From an uncultured Clostridia bacterium (GTDB lineage: Bacteria > Bacillota > Clostridia > Christensenellales > UBA1242), in assembly GCA_934746715.1 (NCBI GenBank), contig CAKVFI010000002.1, forward strand, positions 124,001 to 188,000: a stretch of 64,000 nucleotides of DNA, in the 5' to 3' direction. The first letter of the stretch is position 1. Each line of letters opens with the position of its first letter. Shown here piece by piece: positions 17,292-26,943 of the stretch. The notes beneath the pieces are model-generated. The model saw only the letters and a list, made by a program, of their open reading frames with translations. It was not told the origin of the DNA and ran no database searches. A program made the position numbers and the translations under genes.

Positions 17292-20200
17292 ATGAAAATT
17301 AAAAAGAGAAATCTATTTGTTTGTTTGATTGTTGCAATGTTCTCTTTTTTGCTTGTTGCTTGCAAACAAACTGTTAAGGTTGAAAATATTTATTTTAACG
17401 CGCCATCTTCTGACGGCGTTGTTTTGCTGGTTGGGGAAACATATTCTCCGGAAGTTTATTTTAGTCCATTGTATCCAACAAACAAAGGATATAAAATCAT
17501 TTCCGGCAACGACAAAATTGTTTCTTCTCGCAACAATCAATTGACTGCGCTTACCCCAGGCAAAACTTACATCAAAGTTGTTGCAGATGAAAATGAGTTG
17601 ATTCAAGATGCAATGACCATTCAAGTTGTTGCAGAGCGCACTCAACTTGCAACCCCAACAATTGCATATTCTGTTGAAAGACAATCGTTTGTGATTTCTT
17701 CATCAGCACAAGATGGTTTTGTTAATGGTTACACTATTGATATCAATGGCGAAAGCATTGCTATTGGCAATGTGCTTGAATATTCACTTGTTGATTACAA
17801 CAAACATTTGCAATCTTCAACATCAACAGCTGGTATTTCTGCTTTTGACAGAGATTTAACAGTCAAGGTTAAAGCAACCGTTCCAAATTACACAAGTGCG
17901 TTTACAGATTCCAATTTTTCGGAGCCAATAAAAATAAATCAAGCAAGCGCACCAAAATCAATCAGTGTTGAAGCAGGCAAACTTAAAATAGAAAAATCAA
18001 AAGCGACAAACTACAAAATTTTTGCGGGCAATAATTTGCTTGACACAACAAACAAAACAACTTTTGATTTGGGCGTGGTTGACAAATCTTTGGCAAACAC
18101 AAATGTTACAATCTCCGTTTATGCAGTGGGCGTTGCTGGTCAAGGCTTTACAGCCTATGATTCCTTGCCAGTTAAACAAACTGTTAAATGTTTGGGTGGT
18201 GTTAAGCTTGACATGATTGGAGAAACCGTTTTTTGGAATGTGGAAGACAATGTTGAAATATATGAGTTGTATTTTGGCACAAGCAAAACAGCAATTGCAA
18301 CAACATCAAACAATTATTTTAACCTTAAAACACTTGGCAATTATGAAACTTTGTTTGCACAAGCAAGCGCAAATTATGTGTTAAAAATCAAACCAGTGCT
18401 TAAATTAAGCAGCAAAAATGTTGTTTTGCCAGCAGAACAAGCAGGCGTTTTGTCACTAAACAGATTAGCAGAGCCAACAATTGTTTGTGCAAATAATATT
18501 GTTAGCTGGGATGCAGTGGCAAATGCAAAAAATTATCAAGTTAAAGTTGTAGACAGCAAAAATAGTGTTTTGCTTGACCTTACAACTGAAAATCGCACAA
18601 TAAATTTTGCCGACACCAAATTTGCTTCTGGTGAGCAATTTAAAATTAGTGTTGTTGCAAATTTTGCAAAAGTTGATGATGTTTATTTCTTGCCGTCAAA
18701 AACAGCATTTTTATCAGTTGAAAAAGTTGCGCAAACAAGTGCAGTTATTGAAAACAATGTTTTGAAAATCAACAGCAATATTGATGATGAATTTTTGGTG
18801 GAGATTTTTGATGCTGAAAGCAAATCTGTTGTTACCAAACATGTTTCCGCTTCGGTTGCAGAAAAAACAGAAGTTGAATTGTTGAAATTGGGTGTTAAAT
18901 TTGAGGCTGGCAAATATGATATCAAGTTAACAAGGCTTGGCAATGGAAGCACAAAAATTGATAGTGAAAAAATTGAATTAAGCTTTGTTCAACTGCAAAA
19001 AATTGAAGAAATTGAAATTGCGAACAGCGTTGTGTTAAGCCAAATTGGCAACATTAACATGCAAAACAATGCCCAAATTAAATTTTCAATTTTCCAAGGT
19101 TCAACAAAGGTTTTGGAAATTGAAAACAACACAGACTTGACAACTCTCAACTTGGCAGCGGGAGATTATGTTGCCAAATTGTTTGTTTTGGGTGATGGCA
19201 GCAAAACAATATCAGTTTGTGATGAATCTGGCGAACCTATGGTTTGCGCAACAAAGAATTTTGTTGTGCTTGAAACACCAAACATAACCACTCAACATTT
19301 GTTGGCTCAATTTGAAATTAATGCCGTAAGCAATGCAACAGCGTACAATGTTGTTGAGCGTGGTGTCGCAAGGCAAGTTGAAAATTTGACTTTTGAATTT
19401 GCACTTGGCAGTGGGGAAACAAAACAATTTGCCGTTCAAGCTATTGGCAATGGCGCGTATTATATAAATTCTCAATTGAGCAACCTTAAAACTTTCACTC
19501 GTTTGGAAACACCAGAATTAAGGTTTGACAACACAAACAATTCACTTTCCACAAACTTAACTACTGGCAGCAATTATGTTTTGACACTAAATGAAACAGA
19601 TATCAGTGCAAGTTACAATTTTGGCGACCCAGTTTTGAACTTGGTTGAAGGAGTTAACACATTTAACCTTGTTGCAAAAGCACAATATGACGCACAAGTT
19701 ACATATATTGATTCTTATCCAAAACAAATTCAAGCCAACAAACAATCGGCAAATTCAACCATCACAGTGGTTGGCAACAAACTTCAAATTGTGCCAGACC
19801 AAAATTTTGATGAATCGCTTTTGGAAGTTAGCATAATCACAGCAGGTTCTACAATCACTTTTGATGAAAACAATTTTGCAGATGTTAACGCGTTGTTGGC
19901 AGTTAAAAAGGCGGGAACTGGCTACACTGTTGACCTTTTGGATAATTTGTTTAATCCAATTTTAACCGGGTTAACAAACGGATTTAGTGTTAAAGTTAGA
20001 TTTATTGCCAACCACAAGGCTGAAAATGATAACTTGATTACAACCGATTATTCAAGTTTGGTGTCAGTTAACTTTGCTATGGCTGCAAACTTTGATATGA
20101 CCACAAGAGATAATCAAAACATTTGCTTTAAAACTCAACCAACGTACTCTTACACAGATTATGCATTTGTGTTGAATGACACATATGTTTTGTTGCTGAA

Positions 20201-23200
20201 TGATTTGGCAGAAGCAAACAGCGAAAATCAAACAATTAAATTTGATGTAAATTATATTTATAATAATGTTCAAAATGAAATTTTAAAAGATGTTAACAAA
20301 TTAACTATTATTACATTAAACAACAAAACAACCGATTCAAATTTGTTGCTTTCAAATATTGGCGAAACAATTTATTTTGCCAAAGCTGAAAGTGTTGAAT
20401 TAACATCTTCCAAAAACAATGATGTTGCAAACGCAAATAATTCCCGTGTTGTAAGTTTGGCTTTGGCAGAGTCCAAATACGGGCGTTCTGTTGCAATAAA
20501 AGTTTACAACGATGTTGACAATGAAGAATCCTTTTCAACTTTGTTGATTGATGCAAATCCAACAGAAACTTCGGCAATCAATTATTCATTTAATCTTGAC
20601 GATTTTGGCACTAGTTTGACCACAAACAAAAAAGTTGTTGCTTTTGTTAAAACAAATTCAAGCACAACAATGCAAGTTAATGGTGCAAACCAAATTGTTT
20701 ACATGTTTGATTCAAATGCTTCAAATGTGTTGACCTATGATATTGTTGAAAATGCAGCAATCACAACCGACGGCACAAAATTGTGTGTTGAATTGCCAAT
20801 TAATGTTGACGGGGTTGATATCTTTAGCCAAACAACAGACGGAATGGTTAAATTAAACACGAATTTGGTTACAACATCTTTTGATTTGGGTGCAAATTTC
20901 GGAACTCTTTCAATTGTTGTTAAAACAATAGCTTCTACAAACGGAAACTTTACAAACAGCAGTTTGTCTGAACCAATTAGTTTAACCAAATTGGCAGTGC
21001 CAGTTGTTGGCATTTTAAATGGCAAAATTGCATTAACAGTTGACAACAAAACCTTGGAATTGTTCAACAACACATCTTTTGACGATAGTTTGGGTGTTGA
21101 CAGTTTGAATGGTTGTGTTATTAGAGTTGTTCATGCTGGCATTGAAGGCGAAAAGTTTGTTTATTTGGGACAAACAGGCGTTGAAATTGAAGGTAACACG
21201 ATTGTTGTTGAACCAGAAGCATTGTTGCAATATGGTGTTACAAACATCATCAAGGAAAACTTAACTTTTGATGTTGTTGCAAAAGTTTTAACTGGCGAAT
21301 TATATTTAAATTCAAACAAAATTTCAGCAGATTTTTATGGTTTGTTTGCTCCAACCAAAGTTAATCTTCCAGCAGTGGACGACCCTAAAAATGCAGTTGT
21401 TCAAACAATTTCTTGGACAGACACTGGCTTAAACACATTGTCTAATGGCGTAGACGCTTTGGCGGGTTATGTTATCAAAGTTGTGGACAAAAACAGCAAC
21501 GAATATTTGAGTTCTGAAAACCTTGCATATTTAAAATATGATGAAGCACAAGGCAAATATGTGCCAACAAAATATCCACAAATTATAAGCTTAACCAACT
21601 TTGCTTTCCCATATGGTTATTTTGACGAAACGGAACAAATTGTTAAATTTGACGCGGGCAAATATATTGTTTCAGTAATGTCTGTGCCAAAAAATTCAAT
21701 TGAAAACTTTAATTTGTGCAATTCAAAATTTAGTGATGAGTGCAACATTATTTTGCTTGAAACTCCAATATTAAGTGTTGTTGATGGCTGTGTTGCGTGG
21801 GAAAAGGTTGAAGGTGCAACCGAATATATTTTGACAATCACCGATGTGTTTGACAGTACAATAAAATCAACCATTGCAACTTCAAACACAAAATTTGAGT
21901 TTGACGGGCTTAATAGTTATGTTGGCAATTACGACATCACAATAAAAGCAATTTCAAATTTAAACAATGTGCTTGCAAGTGAAACAAGCGAAAGTTTAAC
22001 CGTTCATCGTTTGCCAAATTACGATTCTGTTTTGGCTGATGATGGCGTGTTGATTTTGAAAGCAAATGATTATTTTAATCGTGCAAATTTGATTTTCCGC
22101 AACAGCTCTGGCGTTGTTGAAACTTTAACATTTGCAAATCCAAACTATTTGTCAAACATGGAAGCATTGCAATCAAGCGGCAAAACAAGCTGGAAAGATA
22201 CTAATGTGGATAGTCTTAACGCAGTGAAGAGTTTTGCAATTCAAATTAACGAAAGTTATCTGCTTAAATTAAGCAAGGGAGTGTACACCCTTTCAATAAA
22301 ACTTTTAGGCAACAACTTGAAAACTTTTGGCATTGTAAATTCGGCAGAAAAGCAAGAAACAGAAATAAAATCATTTGTTAAACTTGCATTTGACCAACCA
22401 AAAGATAATGCAGAAACAAAAACTTGGATTAGGGTTGACGAGCGTGGCGTGTTTACGTTTGATGCTCCAGAGGAATACACTCTTGGCGGCTTTAATTATC
22501 AATTTAACAAACCAGTTGCAGATGTTGATTATTCATTCTTTAAAAATGTTGTGATTTACAAAATTGTTGTAAAAATCAATGATATTTCTTACAATTTGCT
22601 TGCAGTGGATTACTACGATTTTGAAGCAAACAAAACAAAATTGAATGTAGAAGATTTTGAAATGTTTGAAAATAGCTCACTTTATGCAGCGGTTAAATAT
22701 AAAAATAATGATGCAAATGGTCAATTGAATAGCATTTGTTTGTGCGTGTTTAAAAACAACCAAATCAATTTAAATTTGGATAGCTTTGATTTTTACGCAA
22801 CAGAAATTTCAGTTGAAAATAACAGCGTAAAAATCGCAACAAGCATCAATGCGTCAAGCGAAAAAGGATATTATTCAATTTCACTTATCGAAGGCGGCGT
22901 GTTCTCAATAGATGTTGGCTTGCTTGGCAGTGACGAAACAGAAGTTAGTGTTGGTGGCGAAATGGTTAAACAAGCATTTTTGTCTTCCGAGATGTATTCT
23001 TCAAAAGCATTTATCCGTTACACCGACAACACATTAAAAAGTTACATCTCTTACACATTGAGCAATGAAGAAAGTGAAGCAAATGAGTTGACTTACATAA
23101 ATTCTGGCGATTTGATTTTCCAAAACAAAATCAAATATGACGAAAACAATATTCCTTTGGATTATCCAGTTTATATGTTGGAAATTTATCCAATAGTTTA

Positions 23201-26200
23201 TTACAACGGCAGTGCTATTCAAACGGCACCGTACATTTATTATTTGTATCACGACGAAACAACAGTTGACAAAGTTATACAAGACAATCCTGTGGAAAAC
23301 TTCACATCAAAACAACTTGTTAAAGTGCAAGAGTTAACAAACAACGACAGTTATTTGAAATTTGAGTTTGGCAAATATTTTGAACCAGGAAACTATTCAA
23401 TTAAAATTAGAACTTTGGCTGGTGTTGGCAGCGATAATTTGGATTCTAAATACTTGTTGAACTCAAGAGTTCCTTCAAACGGACTTTCATTCAACCGCAT
23501 GTCAAACACAAATTTGAATGTGTCAAACGGAAAATTGCAGTTCAATTTGGCATATGTGCTTAACGATTTAACAAAAACTTATGTTACCGACTATGAATTT
23601 GTTGCTTACCAAGCAGATAATGCAGATTTAGCTTGCAAATTTAATATCAACAAATACAGTGAAGGTGTTACAATTGCAAACAATATTTTAACATATGTTT
23701 TACCTTCAAAAGTCATGGCAAAAAATGTTGCAAACAACACCGAAACAGAACTCAACTTTGCAAACGGACAAAGATTTAACATCAAAGTTAGGGCAATTCA
23801 AACAGAAGAAAAAGATATGGGAATGTTGAATGCAGACTTTGTTAAATCAGCAAGCGTGGACAAGCTTACAACCATTGAAAAATCACAAGGCGCAACAAAT
23901 GTTGGCGTTAAAGACGGTGTGATTGTTTGGCAAGTTGCAGACAAGGATAATTACAACGGCACAACAATCCGCTTTGAATTAGATGACGGCCGTGTTGTTG
24001 AAGAATCTATTTCAAAAGACCGCACATTGAAAAAGACAATTAATAATATTGAATATTATTATTACGAATTGAGTGATAGCGAATATACATGCATTGATGG
24101 TGTTGGCAAAGCAAAAATCACAGCAGGGGAATACACATTAAAAGTTTTGACAATAGGCAAAACAGATAGTGCACAAAATGTGGAAATCTTAAACAGCAAT
24201 TATTCCGAACCATTCACATTACACCGTTTGAACAGAATACAAGCAAACAGCATTGTTTCAAATGATGGCGTTTTGATTTGGGAAACAAGCGAGCAAGAAC
24301 ACATTGAAAAATATGTTGTAAACTTGATTGGCGAAAAAACTTACACATTCACAACCAAAAACACATCAATTGATTTTGCAACCACAGCAGCAGACAATGG
24401 TGAAAAATTGCAAGTTGGCAATTATGCAATTGAAATCCGCGCTTTGGGCAGCGACTGGGCAACAGCAATCAACTCCAACACAGTTAGTGGATTTACACTT
24501 TTATCTTCTGTTGAAGGGTTGACCGAGCAAGATGATTACATCAGTTGGAATGCAGTGGAAAATGCACAAGGTTATTTGGTTACATTTGCATGGAATGAAA
24601 ATGGCAATCCAACAACTGTTTCAAACACAGTTTTGGCAACGGAAGAATTAAAATGCGTTGCTCCAGCAGGGCTTGTTGGCAATTATTCAATCACAATTCA
24701 AGCAGTTGGCGTTGGTGTGGGCAAAGTGTTTAATGGGCAAAGTTTTGTGTTCCAAGGCTCAAATGAAAGACCATATCCAGTTGGCGAAATTGTGTTTAAC
24801 ACAAACGATTTGAGTTTGTACATTCCATTAAATGAAGACTTTAAAACCAACGATATTGTAAGTGTTAGTTACAACATCGCAAGATATTCTTACACCGCTT
24901 CTGGCAGCATTTTGGGTGAAACAGTTGCTGAAAAGGTTGAAATTGCAAATGGCAACACAAATTACATCAAAACTATTGACGGAGTTAAATATTGCGTTTA
25001 TCCATTGGCTGCAGCAGGCAAGTACACTTCAATTGCGGTTAGCATTGTGCGCAAAGGCAGTTTAACATCAAATGCAACTCCTTATGCGGACATTGACTTT
25101 AACTATTTTGCTTATGGTGATGGCAGTGAAAGCAACCCTTATGGCATTGCAACAGTTGAACAACTTTTGAACATCGCCTTAAAGGCAGACAAACAGTTTG
25201 AATTGGTAAGTTCAATTGATATGTCTGGCATTGACTTTGCCAATAGATTAAACACATATGGTGCTATCATTGCAAACACATTCTCTGGCGTGTTTGACGG
25301 TAACAATCGTTCATTGTTGGGTTTGGGCAATGTAAACATCTCCAACGCTGATGTTGCAAAATTTGAAGGCTTTGCGTTGTTTAAAAATATTAATAATGCA
25401 ACAATTAAAAATATAAATATTGCAGAAACTGATAATAATCCAACAAAATTTGTAAATACATTTGCACAAAAGCAAACAAATGTGTTAAAATCATCATTGA
25501 TAGCAATGGAGGCGAACAACTCAACACTCAACAATGTTAGTTTGTCAAAATTAACTTTGGTGTTTGAAGGTAATGGCGTGTTGCAAGCAGCAACATACAT
25601 TGGCGGTTTGGTTGGCGTTGCTAACAACACAAGTTTTGAAGGTTGCATTTCTAATGTTGAAGTTGAATTTAACATAGACTTTGAACCTAACGCTGGTGGG
25701 GTTTACATTGGCGGTTTGGTTGCTTATGCACAAAACTGCAAGGTTGTTGATTCTGCTGAACGCTCAACATCAGTGGCATTGAGTGTTACAAAAACCAAAG
25801 TTATCAAACGCTTTAACTCAATTGGTGGTGTGGCAGGTTACTTTGAAGGTGATTCTGTAACGGCAGAAATTTCTGGTGTAACTGCAACAATCAATCAAGA
25901 AGTGGATATTTATGTTGACCACTTTGGTGGTTTGGTTGGCAACGCTGTCAACACAAACATCACAAATTGCACAGTTCAGGGCAACTTTAAACACACAGCA
26001 TTGGAAACTTCAAATATTGGTGGCATTGTTGGTCAATTGCAAGGCGGTACTGTGTCAAATTGCACAATCACATTGGTGTTTAATTTGACAATCGCAGTCA
26101 ACAACAAAGTTAATGTTGGCTTTGTGGCTGGTTACGTTGCGTCTTACAATCAACAAATAGCAACCATTGAAAACTGCAAAATCAATCAAGATTTTGTTAA

Positions 26201-26303
26201 CAAAACAAAATTTTCCGCAGACGACAAATCTGTTGAAAGCATGGGCCTCTATGGCAATAGTTCAACAACAAACTATCAGCCAACAGGGTGCGTTAAAATA
26301 TAA
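17292..26303 (+). CDS. Giant surface lipoprotein, Ig/Fn3-like and GLUG repeats (3003 aa)
   Basis: Signal peptide with lipobox LVAC (Cys24) predicts lipid anchoring on the outer face of the membrane. Residues about 30-113 look like a Big2-type Ig-like domain (ending TALTPGKTYIKVVADEN). The long middle part is a series of roughly 90-100-residue beta-sandwich units of Fn3-like type, recognisable by recurring joints such as LAEPTIVCANNIVSWDAV, LETPILSVVDGCVAWEKV and LNRIQANSIVSNDGVLIW. From about residue 2609 (GDGSESNPYGIATVEQL) the protein changes to GLUG-type repeats (IGGLVGVANN, FGGLVGNAVN, IGGIVGQLQG). No sortase motif or C-terminal membrane segment is present. It probably projects far from the cell as an adhesin, scaffold or matrix protein. 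It is the first gene of the SipW operon, 14 nt before the peptidase gene. Confidence 0.88.
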   Translation: MKIKKRNLFVCLIVAMFSFLLVACKQTVKVENIYFNAPSSDGVVLLVGETYSPEVYFSPLYPTNKGYKIISGNDKIVSSRNNQLTALTPGKTYIKVVADENELIQDAMTIQVVAERTQLATPTIAYSVERQSFVISSSAQDGFVNGYTIDINGESIAIGNVLEYSLVDYNKHLQSSTSTAGISAFDRDLTVKVKATVPNYTSAFTDSNFSEPIKINQASAPKSISVEAGKLKIEKSKATNYKIFAGNNLLDTTNKTTFDLGVVDKSLANTNVTISVYAVGVAGQGFTAYDSLPVKQTVKCLGGVKLDMIGETVFWNVEDNVEIYELYFGTSKTAIATTSNNYFNLKTLGNYETLFAQASANYVLKIKPVLKLSSKNVVLPAEQAGVLSLNRLAEPTIVCANNIVSWDAVANAKNYQVKVVDSKNSVLLDLTTENRTINFADTKFASGEQFKISVVANFAKVDDVYFLPSKTAFLSVEKVAQTSAVIENNVLKINSNIDDEFLVEIFDAESKSVVTKHVSASVAEKTEVELLKLGVKFEAGKYDIKLTRLGNGSTKIDSEKIELSFVQLQKIEEIEIANSVVLSQIGNINMQNNAQIKFSIFQGSTKVLEIENNTDLTTLNLAAGDYVAKLFVLGDGSKTISVCDESGEPMVCATKNFVVLETPNITTQHLLAQFEINAVSNATAYNVVERGVARQVENLTFEFALGSGETKQFAVQAIGNGAYYINSQLSNLKTFTRLETPELRFDNTNNSLSTNLTTGSNYVLTLNETDISASYNFGDPVLNLVEGVNTFNLVAKAQYDAQVTYIDSYPKQIQANKQSANSTITVVGNKLQIVPDQNFDESLLEVSIITAGSTITFDENNFADVNALLAVKKAGTGYTVDLLDNLFNPILTGLTNGFSVKVRFIANHKAENDNLITTDYSSLVSVNFAMAANFDMTTRDNQNICFKTQPTYSYTDYAFVLNDTYVLLLNDLAEANSENQTIKFDVNYIYNNVQNEILKDVNKLTIITLNNKTTDSNLLLSNIGETIYFAKAESVELTSSKNNDVANANNSRVVSLALAESKYGRSVAIKVYNDVDNEESFSTLLIDANPTETSAINYSFNLDDFGTSLTTNKKVVAFVKTNSSTTMQVNGANQIVYMFDSNASNVLTYDIVENAAITTDGTKLCVELPINVDGVDIFSQTTDGMVKLNTNLVTTSFDLGANFGTLSIVVKTIASTNGNFTNSSLSEPISLTKLAVPVVGILNGKIALTVDNKTLELFNNTSFDDSLGVDSLNGCVIRVVHAGIEGEKFVYLGQTGVEIEGNTIVVEPEALLQYGVTNIIKENLTFDVVAKVLTGELYLNSNKISADFYGLFAPTKVNLPAVDDPKNAVVQTISWTDTGLNTLSNGVDALAGYVIKVVDKNSNEYLSSENLAYLKYDEAQGKYVPTKYPQIISLTNFAFPYGYFDETEQIVKFDAGKYIVSVMSVPKNSIENFNLCNSKFSDECNIILLETPILSVVDGCVAWEKVEGATEYILTITDVFDSTIKSTIATSNTKFEFDGLNSYVGNYDITIKAISNLNNVLASETSESLTVHRLPNYDSVLADDGVLILKANDYFNRANLIFRNSSGVVETLTFANPNYLSNMEALQSSGKTSWKDTNVDSLNAVKSFAIQINESYLLKLSKGVYTLSIKLLGNNLKTFGIVNSAEKQETEIKSFVKLAFDQPKDNAETKTWIRVDERGVFTFDAPEEYTLGGFNYQFNKPVADVDYSFFKNVVIYKIVVKINDISYNLLAVDYYDFEANKTKLNVEDFEMFENSSLYAAVKYKNNDANGQLNSICLCVFKNNQINLNLDSFDFYATEISVENNSVKIATSINASSEKGYYSISLIEGGVFSIDVGLLGSDETEVSVGGEMVKQAFLSSEMYSSKAFIRYTDNTLKSYISYTLSNEESEANELTYINSGDLIFQNKIKYDENNIPLDYPVYMLEIYPIVYYNGSAIQTAPYIYYLYHDETTVDKVIQDNPVENFTSKQLVKVQELTNNDSYLKFEFGKYFEPGNYSIKIRTLAGVGSDNLDSKYLLNSRVPSNGLSFNRMSNTNLNVSNGKLQFNLAYVLNDLTKTYVTDYEFVAYQADNADLACKFNINKYSEGVTIANNILTYVLPSKVMAKNVANNTETELNFANGQRFNIKVRAIQTEEKDMGMLNADFVKSASVDKLTTIEKSQGATNVGVKDGVIVWQVADKDNYNGTTIRFELDDGRVVEESISKDRTLKKTINNIEYYYYELSDSEYTCIDGVGKAKITAGEYTLKVLTIGKTDSAQNVEILNSNYSEPFTLHRLNRIQANSIVSNDGVLIWETSEQEHIEKYVVNLIGEKTYTFTTKNTSIDFATTAADNGEKLQVGNYAIEIRALGSDWATAINSNTVSGFTLLSSVEGLTEQDDYISWNAVENAQGYLVTFAWNENGNPTTVSNTVLATEELKCVAPAGLVGNYSITIQAVGVGVGKVFNGQSFVFQGSNERPYPVGEIVFNTNDLSLYIPLNEDFKTNDIVSVSYNIARYSYTASGSILGETVAEKVEIANGNTNYIKTIDGVKYCVYPLAAAGKYTSIAVSIVRKGSLTSNATPYADIDFNYFAYGDGSESNPYGIATVEQLLNIALKADKQFELVSSIDMSGIDFANRLNTYGAIIANTFSGVFDGNNRSLLGLGNVNISNADVAKFEGFALFKNINNATIKNINIAETDNNPTKFVNTFAQKQTNVLKSSLIAMEANNSTLNNVSLSKLTLVFEGNGVLQAATYIGGLVGVANNTSFEGCISNVEVEFNIDFEPNAGGVYIGGLVAYAQNCKVVDSAERSTSVALSVTKTKVIKRFNSIGGVAGYFEGDSVTAEISGVTATINQEVDIYVDHFGGLVGNAVNTNITNCTVQGNFKHTALETSNIGGIVGQLQGGTVSNCTITLVFNLTIAVNNKVNVGFVAGYVASYNQQIATIENCKINQDFVNKTKFSADDKSVESMGLYGNSSTTNYQPTGCVKI

Positions 26304-26317
26304 ACTTAAGGGGATTT

Positions 26318-26935
26318 ATGAACTACAACGATCAGATTTTGGAAAATAAGGCATTCAAATTTGTAAAGCAATTGTTTTACAACATAGCAATAAGTGTTGT
26401 TATCGTTTTGGCAGTTTGCTTATTGTTTGTTTATGCTTTTCACTATATGCCTTACAAAGTGTTAACCGCAAGTATGTATCCAAGCATAAAGGTGGGTGAT
26501 ATGGTTGTGGTTCATAAAGCCGATGAGTATAAGGTTGGCGATGTTCTTAAATTTGACCAATCTGGCAATGACGGTTTGCCAACAGTTCACCGTATTATTG
26601 CAATTAAAGACGGCATTTATGTTTGCCATGGCGACAATGTTGCTTACCAATACAAAGGCACAAATGAAAATTGGGGCTGGAAAGATGAAGCAAAAGTTGC
26701 GGAAGGCAAAACATTGGCTGAATTAAAAAGAGAAGGCAGCGCTCTTTACCAATATGTTAAACCAGACCAAATAGAAGGTAAAGTAGTTACCGTTGCGGCT
26801 CATTATGGGGATTATGTTGATTTCATTTCTGCACACAAAATGTTGTTTATCACAATAATTTTGGGGCTGTGGTGCTTCACTTATGTTGTGCAAACAGAAT
26901 TGGAAATCAAACGAGCACGCAGGCTTGCTGATTAA
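26318..26935 (+). CDS. sipW: SipW-type (ER/archaeal-type) signal peptidase I
   Basis: 205 residues. A membrane segment at about 19-43 is followed by the catalytic serine S52 in TASMYPSIKVGD. The second catalytic position is histidine (H91 in PTVHRIIAI) rather than the lysine of ordinary bacterial SPase I, which is the mark of the SipW/S26B group. HGDN near residue 105 matches the conserved GDN box, and a second membrane segment lies near 175-191. In Bacillus SipW processes TasA and TapA of the biofilm matrix. Here the next three genes encode proteins with SipW-type signal sequences, so they are its likely substrates. AAGGGGA lies 5 nt before the ATG. Confidence 0.93.
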   Translation: MNYNDQILENKAFKFVKQLFYNIAISVVIVLAVCLLFVYAFHYMPYKVLTASMYPSIKVGDMVVVHKADEYKVGDVLKFDQSGNDGLPTVHRIIAIKDGIYVCHGDNVAYQYKGTNENWGWKDEAKVAEGKTLAELKREGSALYQYVKPDQIEGKVVTVAAHYGDYVDFISAHKMLFITIILGLWCFTYVVQTELEIKRARRLAD

Positions 26936-26943
26936 CAACAAAG